This document shows positions 21,255 to 29,402 of a stretch of DNA of 29,916 nucleotides, piece by piece (the stretch's first letter is position 1; each line of letters begins with the position of its first letter). Both the position numbers and the translations under genes were made by a program. The DNA lies in IMG/VR virus record IMGVR_UViG_3300034062_000407, positions 1-29,916 of that record; one strand, given 5' to 3'. Below the pieces are notes generated by a model. The model had not been told where the DNA came from, made no database searches, and was given only the letters and a program-made list of their open reading frames with translations. This DNA comes from a virus.

Positions 21255-21643
21255 CAAGCTGCTGTGCTGAGAGTCAATGCACCAGTGCCTTGCAATGTGA
21301 TTGAAGCCTCAACCATGCCATCAAAAGATGAATTGATTGTCAGACCAGTCACAATGGCAGAGCCAGTGTAATATTTATCGCCAGCAGTTGCTCCCTCTGG
21401 GTAAGCAGAGAAAGTAACGCTTGCACCGACAGTCATGGCCATTTGGCCAGCGTCAGCCTCATCCCAAAACACATCAACTGAACCAGTGAAGGTTGTCAGT
21501 GAGGGTTTGTAGGTGCGAGCCGCATCGCCCATCGATGTGTCCTCTAATGTGTCAGCAGACTCGGAAATCGAGAAACTGCGAATCTCGCCAATGGTGTTTG
21601 CACCAACTTTGAGTGTACCTTCTGAACCAGTATGAGTAGCCAT
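21254..21643 (-). CDS. major tail tube protein
   Basis: A 129-residue protein. MATHTGSEGTLKVGANTIGE, RSFSISESADTLEDTSMGDA and TYKPSLTTFTGSVDVFWDEA are hallmarks of the tail tube family (lambda gpV N-domain-like). TINSSFDGMVEASITLQGTG closes the beta barrel. It forms the hexameric rings of the tail tube. AAAGGGG precedes the start. The order tube, G/GT, tape measure is canonical. No extra Ig-like domain is fused. Confidence 0.88.
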   Translation of the reverse strand: MATHTGSEGTLKVGANTIGEIRSFSISESADTLEDTSMGDAARTYKPSLTTFTGSVDVFWDEADAGQMAMTVGASVTFSAYPEGATAGDKYYTGSAIVTGLTINSSFDGMVEASITLQGTGALTLSTAA

Positions 21644-21679
21644 AATTAAGCCCCTTTCAAGTTTTACAATTTTGCCACA

Positions 21680-22123
21680 TTAAGCAGCAGATTCAACATC
21701 ATTTTCTCTTGTCGAGTAAGTTACCTCAACAGTGAAACGCCCAACACCCACCACTTGTTCTCCATCCCCTGAATAATCAGATTCAAAAGCGACTGTGTTG
21801 ATGTCCTTTGCCTTGCCACCAAGCGTGATATTCTGATAGAGGGCTTCCTCTACCTCAACCGCAATGGTGTCAATCGTATTATCAAAATTAGTGTTTGCCA
21901 TGACATAACACTCAACCATCACCTCTAAAACTCTCAACTGAGTTCTGGGTCTGGTCATTGTTTCATTTGTCGATGTCTCTGACTTTGTATAAACAATGAG
22001 TGCTGGCAGTTTGCCAGACTCAAATGGATAAACCCGAGACTTGAAAACCCGAGTGCCAGTCGTTGTCAGACCAGTCAAAGCAGTGACTACCGCATCCCTG
22101 ATTTGCTGCCGAACATGGCTCAT
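21680..22123 (-). CDS. tail terminator / gpU-like protein
   Basis: A 147-residue protein. MSHVRQQIRDAVVTALTGLT, FKSRVYPFESGKLPALIVYT and LEVMVECYVMANTNFDNTID give the pattern of tail terminators (lambda gpU), which cap the finished tube and join it to the head. The C-terminus is beta-rich (VGVGRFTVEVTYSTREND). Its ATG overlaps the previous stop (TAATG). Confidence 0.78.
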   Translation of the reverse strand: MSHVRQQIRDAVVTALTGLTTTGTRVFKSRVYPFESGKLPALIVYTKSETSTNETMTRPRTQLRVLEVMVECYVMANTNFDNTIDTIAVEVEEALYQNITLGGKAKDINTVAFESDYSGDGEQVVGVGRFTVEVTYSTRENDVESAA

Positions 22124-22425
22124 TATTGTTTCTCCAAAACTATCATTGTCATGCCAGTCCCATCGTCCTGAACAATTCTGGACTTATAACTAACTCTGGC
22201 AATCAGGAAAGCATCACCCTCAGTGCATGACTCCACATCCGAGGTGCGAACCATGAGTCTGGGTTGCTGAATAGCAAAGCCAACATCGCCACCAGTCTCG
22301 ACATCGATGAACTGGTTGTCAAAGATTCCTCGAATAGTCTTTGGGACTCCATTCTGGATTGTGTATTTCACATCAATCCCAAAGTCTTTCAAGTACATCA
22401 AGCGATCAGCAGCAGACTCATACAT
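22123..22425 (-). CDS. head-tail joining protein (lambda gpFII-like)
   Basis: A 100-residue protein. The start MYESAADRLMYLKDFGIDVK is preferred over an ATG 39 bases earlier because AAGG lies upstream and the overlap with the preceding gene is then only 8 bases. TIRGIFDNQFIDVETGGDVG, then FAIQQPRLMVRTSDVES and GDAFLIARVSYKSRIVQDDG, form the small beta-barrel pattern of gpFII, which docks the tail to the portal/gpW complex. Confidence 0.75.
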   Translation of the reverse strand: MYESAADRLMYLKDFGIDVKYTIQNGVPKTIRGIFDNQFIDVETGGDVGFAIQQPRLMVRTSDVESCTEGDAFLIARVSYKSRIVQDDGTGMTMIVLEKQ

Positions 22426-22636
22426 TCTTTTTTGGCCTTCCACGCTTAATGATTGGCATGGCATCCGATATTTCTAAACCAAGACTCTTATTCACCAGTG
22501 GAGTTTCAAAAGTATGCAAAACGCATCTCTCCATTTGAATAAGACTCTTGCCTTCTAAGTCAGGCAATTCCAAGACATCGCCCATTCGGGCTTTGCCTTG
22601 GGTTGTCATCGTATTACGAATGAAAAATAAATTCAT
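22418..22636 (-). CDS. small head-associated protein
   Basis: A 72-residue protein. GKARMGDVLELPDLEGKSLI, then QMERC, resembles a short domain (xxxGDVVELPxxEAKxLIxxGxA) found in phage head-completion regions. The basic tail is IIKRGRPKKNV. The start is not certain: no clear Shine-Dalgarno is seen and an internal ATG (residue 10) is possible. The stop lies inside the gpFII-like gene. Exact role unknown. Confidence 0.6.
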   Translation of the reverse strand: MNLFFIRNTMTTQGKARMGDVLELPDLEGKSLIQMERCVLHTFETPLVNKSLGLEISDAMPIIKRGRPKKNV

Positions 22637-22638
22637 GT

Positions 22639-23010
22639 TTAGCTGACGTATTGGTACTCACCAATCAACTCGACACCAATTTTGTAAGACGCTGTGCCAG
22701 CAACAGTGCAAACTGCTTTGACAAAACGCTTCATTTCATTTTTGTTGACGCTCAATTTCTGAACGCTGGCTGTGTTTCCAACTTCAGTAAACGCTGCACC
22801 AGTTACATCTGTGTAAGAACCACCAGAGGTGTCGCTGTGAGTCAACTTGACATTGCAAGTTGCACCAGCACCGCCAGCAGAACAATTAAGAATAACTGCC
22901 ACTTCGTTTGTGTATTGAAGCAAATCAACAGCAGAACCAGTAGTTGTCGCAGTGATTGTGTTTGAAGGAATCAATGCAACCAGTTGAGAATTATCGCCAT
23001 AATTAACCAT
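22639..23010 (-). CDS. structural protein, head decoration or connector candidate
   Basis: A 123-residue beta-rich protein. LVALIPSNTITATTTGSAVD, EVAVILNCSAGGAGATCNVK and LTHSDTSGGSYTDVTGAAFT form a sandwich-like pattern seen in small virion proteins that follow the capsid gene. KRFVKAVCTVAGTASYKIGV ends it. The gene sits just past the terminator behind the capsid gene, so it may be expressed less than the capsid. Decoration versus connector cannot be told from sequence. Confidence 0.6.
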   Translation of the reverse strand: MVNYGDNSQLVALIPSNTITATTTGSAVDLLQYTNEVAVILNCSAGGAGATCNVKLTHSDTSGGSYTDVTGAAFTEVGNTASVQKLSVNKNEMKRFVKAVCTVAGTASYKIGVELIGEYQYVS

Positions 23011-23020
23011 TTAAATCTCC

Positions 23021-23050
23021 AAAAAAGATGGTGGGGTTTTTAGCCCCACC
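23021..23050 (-). terminator. intrinsic terminator behind the capsid gene
   Basis: On the minus strand GGTGGGG (23050-23044) and CCCCACC (23036-23030) form a 7-bp GC-rich stem with loop CTAAAAA, followed by ATCTTTTTT. It sits between the capsid stop and the next gene and probably lowers transcription of the downstream genes. Confidence 0.8.
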
Positions 23051-23057
23051 TTGTCAA

Positions 23058-24155
23058 TTAAGCAATGTCAGCATCGCCATAGCAGAAGGAAACCGCATTG
23101 CGAACTGCAATGTCAGTGTCTTGCAACGCCACCACGCGCATTGTGCCGCTTGTGGAGTTGCTGTAAGGATCGACCATCAAATCCAAACCAGAGAAGAAAC
23201 CAATCAGCAAGTCAGCAAAGTTGCCAAAGAACACATCGCCAGCAGTCACTTGATTAGAAGTTTCTGTGCGATATCCGTTGACAGTATTGCCAGCTTCCCA
23301 AACAAACTGACCAGCAGATGTAGATGACTTTTCAGTTGTCTTCAATGCACCGCGTTGAGCAGGATTGAACAAATAAGTCATTGTTCCGATGTCAGCATTG
23401 TCGGTTGCAACCTCAGACTCCATTCCCACCAACTCAGCAAATGTTGGGTTTGTGGCTGCAAAGTCTTTGGTGTTGATGCCAGAAACCAACTTGATGCCTG
23501 TTGGCTGGTTGTTTGAACCAGTGCCATAAAGGGCAGCAGCGTCAATCGCCAAAGCAATCACAGTGGCCAAGTCTCTGCGAACCATGCTTTCAACGTCAAT
23601 TGATGACTGAATCATCAATTTGCGTGAAAAGTCAGTGTAAGCACCGACAGTCTTTGGAGACATTGTGACTTGAGCCAGAGTTTGTTGGCTCTCAGTAGGT
23701 GCGCCAGACTCAGCAACCCAATAAGCAGTGGCCGCGCCAGATTGCTTAGGAATTGCCACATTGCCAACCAGACCATTGAGAACTGTTGCACCAGCACGTT
23801 GAACAACTGAACGATTGCGGAGCATCTCGATGAAAGATGCAGCCAAAAGATCAGTTGCAACCAAGTTGCCACCAGCAGATGCAGTGCCGACTGTCAAGTC
23901 ACGTTTTGCATGGACAACTTCGTTTGGAACGAAAATGCCTTGAGCAGAGCGACCATAAGTCTTTTGAGCAGCATCAGAGACTTCACGCTCGAAAGCAGCA
24001 TTTGCCCATGCGCGTTTGTCTTGGGGATTAGCCATCGCATTGATTGCGCGAACAAATGAGAATTGACGAACTTCCTTCTGTGTCAAACCGACTTCGGCTT
24101 GGATAGGAGCGTCATAAGCGCGACTTTCAGTCGCCACAGTTGCAGAGTTTTCCAT
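23058..24155 (-). CDS. candidate internal product: free major capsid protein
   Basis: An in-frame ATG at 24155 (MENSATVATESRAYDAPIQA) is preceded by AAAGGAAAG seven bases upstream, encoding KERK. The resulting 365-residue protein starts shortly before the expected HK97-fold N-terminal region and has the length of a normal capsid protein. Making most capsid subunits this way would solve the stoichiometry problem of a protease fusion. Confidence 0.6.
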   Translation of the reverse strand: MENSATVATESRAYDAPIQAEVGLTQKEVRQFSFVRAINAMANPQDKRAWANAAFEREVSDAAQKTYGRSAQGIFVPNEVVHAKRDLTVGTASAGGNLVATDLLAASFIEMLRNRSVVQRAGATVLNGLVGNVAIPKQSGAATAYWVAESGAPTESQQTLAQVTMSPKTVGAYTDFSRKLMIQSSIDVESMVRRDLATVIALAIDAAALYGTGSNNQPTGIKLVSGINTKDFAATNPTFAELVGMESEVATDNADIGTMTYLFNPAQRGALKTTEKSSTSAGQFVWEAGNTVNGYRTETSNQVTAGDVFFGNFADLLIGFFSGLDLMVDPYSNSTSGTMRVVALQDTDIAVRNAVSFCYGDADIA

Positions 24156-24920
24156 TTTTCTTTCCTTTGGGGTTTCGGTTTCAGCGACTTGCGCTTCAAC
24201 CAAAGTTTCGGTAATTTGTGATGTTTCCATCACCGCTTCAGAGGTTGTTTCAGTTTCCATGCTTCGACCCACACCGACTGACACATCGGCTGGAATTGAA
24301 ACAATAGACACTTCAACTGGTCGCCAATTTGTTGCTCGATAAGTTTTGCCATCGTTCTCTTTTACCATCTTGGCAATTGAGTATCCAATGGAAACATTAC
24401 CGCGAATCAAATCCGCGACATCTCCGTAAACCTCTGAAGCCAGTGCGCTCTTACCGAAACGCACTGTCGCCCGCAACTTGCGAGCCGAGCCATCGAGACT
24501 TACAGATTCGATTACACCAATTTGACGCTCAGGATCGTGATCCATAAGCAATGGTGCGCGACCAGAGTTTAAGAAACTCAAGTCGATTGATTGGGGATTG
24601 TGGTCGAGGACTTCCTCGCCATAAGAGCGACCGACTGGCATCTCAGAGGAAATCGACATCGACACCCTGCGATCATCAACGCTTTCCACTCGGGCTTCCA
24701 TAGCGTCAGCGCGAGTCACTCGCTCACCAGACTTGCGATCTTCGGCAACATCAACGGACATTTCCATTGGTTGCTCAACTAGAGCGTTTTCTGCGCTTGA
24801 CTCTAGGTCGATTTGTGCAGCAGTGGCCATTTGCTCAGTTTGTGCCTCGATGATTTCAGCAACATCTTCAGTGTCAACGTGAATTGAAACACTGACCATT
24901 GCTCTTTCTTCGTCACTCAT
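23058..24920 (-). CDS. candidate internal product: protease plus capsid
   Basis: An in-frame ATG at 24920 (MSDEERAMVSVSIHVDTEDV) is preceded by AAAGGA, eight bases upstream, which itself encodes part of SERKI. It would give a 620-residue protein lacking the N-terminal and XkdF-like parts. Use of this start is inferred. Confidence 0.5.
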   Translation of the reverse strand: MSDEERAMVSVSIHVDTEDVAEIIEAQTEQMATAAQIDLESSAENALVEQPMEMSVDVAEDRKSGERVTRADAMEARVESVDDRRVSMSISSEMPVGRSYGEEVLDHNPQSIDLSFLNSGRAPLLMDHDPERQIGVIESVSLDGSARKLRATVRFGKSALASEVYGDVADLIRGNVSIGYSIAKMVKENDGKTYRATNWRPVEVSIVSIPADVSVGVGRSMETETTSEAVMETSQITETLVEAQVAETETPKERKMENSATVATESRAYDAPIQAEVGLTQKEVRQFSFVRAINAMANPQDKRAWANAAFEREVSDAAQKTYGRSAQGIFVPNEVVHAKRDLTVGTASAGGNLVATDLLAASFIEMLRNRSVVQRAGATVLNGLVGNVAIPKQSGAATAYWVAESGAPTESQQTLAQVTMSPKTVGAYTDFSRKLMIQSSIDVESMVRRDLATVIALAIDAAALYGTGSNNQPTGIKLVSGINTKDFAATNPTFAELVGMESEVATDNADIGTMTYLFNPAQRGALKTTEKSSTSAGQFVWEAGNTVNGYRTETSNQVTAGDVFFGNFADLLIGFFSGLDLMVDPYSNSTSGTMRVVALQDTDIAVRNAVSFCYGDADIA

Positions 24921-25493
24921 AATTTTCCTTTCGGATGCTTCTTCAAACAGTATTGGCTCAAAGTCATGTGATTTTAACCACGCTTTTGCTTCTTGAGTAG
25001 TGAAGCGAGTTTTGTCAAACCGAATCGCTTGGAGTTCAGAGACTCCATCTTTGATCCCATAAATAAAATCAATTCCTTCACCGCCTTCATTATTTTTTCG
25101 CGCAAATGAGTCATATTGTTCAGGGTCTTTCAGCCTTGCAGCGTGTTCATTTGGATAAGGTCTTGCGTCATCTAATGACCGATCACTTTTGATCTTTTCA
25201 TATTCACGCTCAGACCACGTTTTGCCAGCATCACCACCCCATAAAGCCCAAGCAATTCTGCCGTTTGATGGATAACCTTCCTCGCCAACTCTAAAGCCCT
25301 CAGCCTCTTTGTCAACCTCATGCCGAGCAAAGTAGCTGACCATTCTGCCAATTGTGTCGTCTGACAGATTCGCCCCATTCACAATGTCTCTGGCTCTGGC
25401 AATGCCAATCTCAGTGCCACCGCGACCAAACTCAGACCGCCAGTCAAGCCCCCTTTGGGCTTCCTCTTTCATGGCTTCATTCGCCACTGGCAT
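23058..25493 (-). CDS. fused N-terminal domain, prohead protease and HK97-type major capsid protein
   Basis: An 811-residue polyprotein; start MPVANEAMKEEAQRGLDWRS is set by GAGGTG just upstream. Residues 7-93 (EFGRGGTEIGIARARDIVNG to WALWGGDAGKTW) are a phage domain without known function. Residues 130-186 include QAIRFDKTRFTTQEAKAWLK, as in XkdF-like proteins. Residues about 283-412 are a prohead protease (LLMDHDPERQIGV with His319; GNVSIGYSI with Ser368). Residues about 447-811 are an HK97-fold capsid protein (GTASAGGNLVATDLLAASFI, YLFNPAQRGALKTTEKSS). No stop separates them, but two internal starts have good binding sites. The portal gene overlaps by 17 bases. Confidence 0.85.
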   Translation of the reverse strand: MPVANEAMKEEAQRGLDWRSEFGRGGTEIGIARARDIVNGANLSDDTIGRMVSYFARHEVDKEAEGFRVGEEGYPSNGRIAWALWGGDAGKTWSEREYEKIKSDRSLDDARPYPNEHAARLKDPEQYDSFARKNNEGGEGIDFIYGIKDGVSELQAIRFDKTRFTTQEAKAWLKSHDFEPILFEEASERKIMSDEERAMVSVSIHVDTEDVAEIIEAQTEQMATAAQIDLESSAENALVEQPMEMSVDVAEDRKSGERVTRADAMEARVESVDDRRVSMSISSEMPVGRSYGEEVLDHNPQSIDLSFLNSGRAPLLMDHDPERQIGVIESVSLDGSARKLRATVRFGKSALASEVYGDVADLIRGNVSIGYSIAKMVKENDGKTYRATNWRPVEVSIVSIPADVSVGVGRSMETETTSEAVMETSQITETLVEAQVAETETPKERKMENSATVATESRAYDAPIQAEVGLTQKEVRQFSFVRAINAMANPQDKRAWANAAFEREVSDAAQKTYGRSAQGIFVPNEVVHAKRDLTVGTASAGGNLVATDLLAASFIEMLRNRSVVQRAGATVLNGLVGNVAIPKQSGAATAYWVAESGAPTESQQTLAQVTMSPKTVGAYTDFSRKLMIQSSIDVESMVRRDLATVIALAIDAAALYGTGSNNQPTGIKLVSGINTKDFAATNPTFAELVGMESEVATDNADIGTMTYLFNPAQRGALKTTEKSSTSAGQFVWEAGNTVNGYRTETSNQVTAGDVFFGNFADLLIGFFSGLDLMVDPYSNSTSGTMRVVALQDTDIAVRNAVSFCYGDADIA
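24156..24170 (-). promoter_or_regulatory. internal ribosome binding site ahead of the capsid start
   Basis: The minus strand reads CCAAAGGAAAGAAAA directly before ATG. A near twin, CCGAAAGGAAAATT, precedes the ATG at 24920. Both encode ERK before the Met. Confidence 0.6.
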
Positions 25494-26934
25494 TTGACAC
25501 CTCAGCCTCAGTTGGAAGTTTGTCACCAAATGGCTCAAAAGCCAGTTTCAGACCATAGAAAGCAGCCAACTCTTTCTCAGCGTTAATTGCTGAGAAGGTT
25601 TCCTCGACATCCCGACCATATTGATTAGCCACATCTTGCATCGACAAAATGCCGTTTTTCATGCCGATGACAGCCGCATTCATCTCTTTCAATGGGTCAA
25701 CCCACTGGAAGCCCCGCGCCCTGAATATGGCCGCATCTGCAAACTTGTCAAATCGAGTTGATGGGATGTTAATCACACCATTCTCCATTACCGACATTAA
25801 GAACTCTCTGAAAACTGGCTCAACAAAGTGCTGAATGAGAATGTCCTGAACCATTTTCCACTGGTCACGATCCTCAAGAGTGCCTTGCCTGATCGATGAA
25901 TATGAGACACCTTCCAGATTGTTGGCCAAGGATGTGTAACTCACACCCAGACCTGAAGCGATACCGCGCAGAACCGCTTTCTCAAACTCAGCAAAAGCCC
26001 CTGTCGGATGGGTCGGATCGAACTGTTGGAAGTTCACGCCCTCTGGCAATTGGTGGAAAGTCCCAGGATCGGCTTGCATGATTGGCACGTTGTCAATCTT
26101 GTCATCAGCCGTGAAACCATCACCCTGTGGAGAGGTGAAAAAGCCCATTTTAGATGCACCAACCCGAGCCGCCACCAACTCGGCCTCTCGATAGCCGTTG
26201 AGCATTTTGAGGCTGGTTAAAACTGGCGCCATCCAAGGCACACCTCGGGTCTGCTGCGCTCGCTCACCAATAAAGCAGTGAATGATCCTGTCAGCAGGGA
26301 CTCGAATTCTTGGCTCAGAGAATGTCTGGCTGTATGCGTCAAAAGGATGTCGAGTCAGCAAGTGATAAGCAACTGGTCGCCCAAACTGGTCGAGTTCCAC
26401 ACTCATGCGGATTCGATTTCCATTTGGGAGGTTGTCGTTATAGTTCTCGTCCAAATAATCTGGCTCAAGAAACTCAAGGGCAAAATCAAACTTGTTTGGA
26501 TAGCGCACCTTGCGACACAAAACCTCGCCATCACGCACCAGAGACTCGACAAAGAATCTTTGAGCATCGACCCATGAATATTTGCCATCAACAGTGCAGA
26601 CACCAAGCCTAGACCATTGAGCGAAAGCATTCTCGATCTGATCGTTGCCAATGTTATCCATTGAGCCATTGTCGTTTCTGGCTTTGATCTGGACAGTCAC
26701 ACCGCGCTCACCGACCACATTTGACTTGGCCAGATTGATGAATCGCTTGGCATATTCATTGTTTCGCGTTAAATCCCGAGAGCGATCCCGCAAGATTCTT
26801 ATGGCTGGTCTGATTTCCTCGTCAGCAGATTTGGAGGATGAAATGAAGTCACTGAATAAGCGTCCAACATTCGCACCCGCATAACTGCGCTTTTTCAGAG
26901 GTTTCTTTCTGGAAAAGATGTCCATAATTCCCAT
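25477..26934 (-). CDS. portal protein (lambda gpB family)
   Basis: A 485-residue portal. IRPAIRILRDRSRDLTRNNE and YAKRFINLAKSNVVGERGVT open the family core. WVDAQRFFVESLVRDGEVLC, then GRPVAYHLLTRHPFDAYSQT and RIIHCFIGERAQQTRGVPWM, are the portal signatures, and GVSYTSLANNLEGVSYSSIR is the conserved stem/wing region. Twelve copies form the DNA channel at one capsid vertex. It is slightly shorter than lambda gpB and ends without the Ser-protease (gpC) gene, since the protease is in the downstream capsid fusion. Its ATG overlaps the previous stop (TAATG). Confidence 0.92.
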   Translation of the reverse strand: MGIMDIFSRKKPLKKRSYAGANVGRLFSDFISSSKSADEEIRPAIRILRDRSRDLTRNNEYAKRFINLAKSNVVGERGVTVQIKARNDNGSMDNIGNDQIENAFAQWSRLGVCTVDGKYSWVDAQRFFVESLVRDGEVLCRKVRYPNKFDFALEFLEPDYLDENYNDNLPNGNRIRMSVELDQFGRPVAYHLLTRHPFDAYSQTFSEPRIRVPADRIIHCFIGERAQQTRGVPWMAPVLTSLKMLNGYREAELVAARVGASKMGFFTSPQGDGFTADDKIDNVPIMQADPGTFHQLPEGVNFQQFDPTHPTGAFAEFEKAVLRGIASGLGVSYTSLANNLEGVSYSSIRQGTLEDRDQWKMVQDILIQHFVEPVFREFLMSVMENGVINIPSTRFDKFADAAIFRARGFQWVDPLKEMNAAVIGMKNGILSMQDVANQYGRDVEETFSAINAEKELAAFYGLKLAFEPFGDKLPTEAEVSNASGE

Positions 26935-27521
26935 TATCCGAACCTCACTTGAATTGTTGAACCAGTCGGTTTGCCTTTGGCAATATTCTCAGCAATCAAT
27001 TCTTTTTGACGCTCACGCTTGTAATAATCCCGAGCGTCTGTCAATTCTCTGAATGACATCTTTGAAAGACTGCGACCAGCAATTGAGTAACTTGAAACAT
27101 CTGAGTCAGCCCGACCAGACAAAATGCTTTCGATCTTGCCAATCATTATTTGAGCATGAGTTCTCAAATCAGCAGAAGTCAAATTCAAATCAGCGACAAT
27201 TTCCCAATAACCCTTGTCCACAGTGACCCGAGCCGAGTCAGAGTTGCGCTCGATGTCCGCTTGCCAGACATAACTTCCCTTGATGAAAGCCGCGCTTGTT
27301 GCGTTGGTTATGGTGGCCAGATAAGCAGTCCCACTGGTTGTCGCAGTGATATTGATCTCATCGTTTCCACCGCCCTGAATTCGGGCTGTATATTTGAGAG
27401 TGTAAAGTGATGGAGGGTAATCATCCCCAAGATCGGTGCGTTTCCATTGGAAAAAACTACCAATCACAATGTTTTCAGGCTCAGTCGTTGGAGCGTTGCT
27501 TGAGTCGAAAAGGTTAGCCAT
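26934..27521 (-). CDS. head-tail joining protein with gpW-like C-terminus
   Basis: A 195-residue protein. The front (about 1-115) is a beta domain (IVIGSFFQWKRTDLGDDYPP, SAAFIKGSYVWQADIERNSD). The last 60 residues (SDVSSYSIAGRSLSKMSFRE, LTDARDYYKRERQKELI) resemble lambda gpW, a small helical connector between portal and tail. Placement between terL and portal is where gpW lies in lambda. The beta front domain is an addition to gpW. Confidence 0.7.
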   Translation of the reverse strand: MANLFDSSNAPTTEPENIVIGSFFQWKRTDLGDDYPPSLYTLKYTARIQGGGNDEINITATTSGTAYLATITNATSAAFIKGSYVWQADIERNSDSARVTVDKGYWEIVADLNLTSADLRTHAQIMIGKIESILSGRADSDVSSYSIAGRSLSKMSFRELTDARDYYKRERQKELIAENIAKGKPTGSTIQVRFG

Positions 27522-27554
27522 CGGCCCCCCTAGTTTTACGGAATATAGCGCATT

Positions 27555-29402
27555 TTAACGCCAACCATTAACAAATGACGATTGTGGCTTTGCTCGACTG
27601 GTTGGTTTGGTTGTTTTAACAACCTCAGTCGCCTGTTTCCGCAATTCTGCCCTTTTTGCTAATGATGCCAGATTAACATTCAAAAGGGAAAGTGCTGCCA
27701 TTGCATACACCCGAACATCGAGTGCTTCGTTTCGAGTCCGAGTCTTCACAAACTCTCGCCTTGCAAAGCCTTTGTGATACCGAGTCGCTATTTTCTCAGC
27801 CGTTAACTGTTTGAAATATTCATCCTCTCGCCCGAAAGGAAAGTGGCAATAACCCGCGCCAGCCTCCTGAATCTTGAATCGAGAGAATAAAAGCAGTTTG
27901 ACAGTATCCACCCCAACTGGAAACAACTTGATCTTTCCAATGTTGTTCTTTGAAGGCTTGCCAACAATGGGCTTTCCCTCACCGCCAACACCCTTGATCG
28001 CAAATATGCGCTTTCCTTCTCTTGGGTGAACATATTTGTAAACTGCCTGAGTATTGTGGCCACCAGAGTCAATGCAAGTCGCTCTGACAATCATTTCCTC
28101 GCCTGACTCATGCTCATAAGTCTGAGCCAAGAATTCATCGAGGTCTTTCCAAATATGAGGTGCAGAAGGGTCGCCATAGAAGGTTTTGTAAGCAATAGAC
28201 CAAGATTCCTCGTCAAGACCCCATCCGACCACCTCGGCCTCCAGTCGATCATCCTGAACGTCAACTCCCGCAGTCAAAAGCAAAACATCATCGGGAATTG
28301 CGTCCCATTCCTCAGCCCTGTTTGACAGTGAGTAGTCATCGACTTGCTCACCCTCCTCCTCCCAAGTCTCGCCAAGATAAGTATTGACCCAAACCCTCAG
28401 AGTTGCTGGTTGTTTCTTGGCCTCAAGGAAATCTTGAACCCCATCGCACAGAGGATTCCAAGGAGAGTAAAGTGCAGACAAGTGAAACCCTGCCACCTTG
28501 CCTGTTGGCTTGCTTGCAATCCAGCGACCTTTTTTGATTGACCTTGCTCTTTGAGCGTCATCCCAAAGTGAGCCACATTCCTCGCAAACATATTTTGCTG
28601 TCTCAGGCTTGTCAGTTTCCCACTTGACCTGACCCCATTTCAGGGTTTGCTCATGTTGGCAGTCTGGACAATGAATGTGAAATCTTCTCTGATCGCTTTC
28701 CTCATAAGCCGCCTCGATGCGACTTGCACCTTTGTTGGTCGGAGTGGAGACAAGCAAAATTTTTCGATTCCAAAAGGTTGTTGCCCTTTTCTTGGCCAAA
28801 GACACTGGATCACCCTCTGAGCCAGCCGAGACAGGATAGCGATCAACCTCGTCACAGAAAACCACCCTCACTGGCCTCGATGCCAGACTCGATGGAGAGT
28901 TTGCACCGCAAGCAGTCACATGGCCACCAGCAAAGACTTTGTGCAGTGTCGTGTTGCCAGAGTCCCTCGATCTTGGGTCTTTGACTAAGCCAGCCAGAAT
29001 GGGTGTGTCTCTCAGCATTGGTGCAAGTCGGTCTTTGCTCCAAGTCTGAGCCATATCGAGAGTCGGCTGCACCACCAACATGGGGCTTGGGTCTTGAGAG
29101 ATAAAGAATCCAACCGCATTATTTAGAATCTCAGTCTTACCCACCTGAGCCGAGGACATCATCACCACAGTCTCAATGCTGTGGTCAGATAGCGCATTCA
29201 TCACGCCTCTTTGGTATTCAGCGCGAGAGGTGTTCCAGTTCCCCGCCTCAGCCGAGGACTCTGGACTCAATTTTCGATATTCATCAGCCCAATCCGAGAT
29301 TGTGAGTTTAGTTGGTGGCTTCAGTCGATTCCAAATCTGCTTCTGAATCGCCTTCTGCAAACTCTCCCTCTGGATTGCTCTGACCGATTCCTCTAATTTC
29401 AT
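27555..29402 (-). CDS. terL: terminase large subunit (GpA family)
   Basis: A 615-residue packaging motor. ATPase: Walker A SSAQVGKTE (83-91), Walker B VRVVFCDEVDRY (178-189) and the LLVSTPTN motif (216-223). A zinc ribbon with CPDC and CEEC (Cys245, 248, 273, 276) follows. The nuclease half begins at LLLTAGVDVQDDRLEAEVVG with Asp381 as a likely metal ligand. This type cuts concatemers at cos sites. The start is supported by GAGG six bases upstream and overlaps terS by 95 bases, an unusually long overlap. Confidence 0.95.
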   Translation of the reverse strand: MKLEESVRAIQRESLQKAIQKQIWNRLKPPTKLTISDWADEYRKLSPESSAEAGNWNTSRAEYQRGVMNALSDHSIETVVMMSSAQVGKTEILNNAVGFFISQDPSPMLVVQPTLDMAQTWSKDRLAPMLRDTPILAGLVKDPRSRDSGNTTLHKVFAGGHVTACGANSPSSLASRPVRVVFCDEVDRYPVSAGSEGDPVSLAKKRATTFWNRKILLVSTPTNKGASRIEAAYEESDQRRFHIHCPDCQHEQTLKWGQVKWETDKPETAKYVCEECGSLWDDAQRARSIKKGRWIASKPTGKVAGFHLSALYSPWNPLCDGVQDFLEAKKQPATLRVWVNTYLGETWEEEGEQVDDYSLSNRAEEWDAIPDDVLLLTAGVDVQDDRLEAEVVGWGLDEESWSIAYKTFYGDPSAPHIWKDLDEFLAQTYEHESGEEMIVRATCIDSGGHNTQAVYKYVHPREGKRIFAIKGVGGEGKPIVGKPSKNNIGKIKLFPVGVDTVKLLLFSRFKIQEAGAGYCHFPFGREDEYFKQLTAEKIATRYHKGFARREFVKTRTRNEALDVRVYAMAALSLLNVNLASLAKRAELRKQATEVVKTTKPTSRAKPQSSFVNGWR

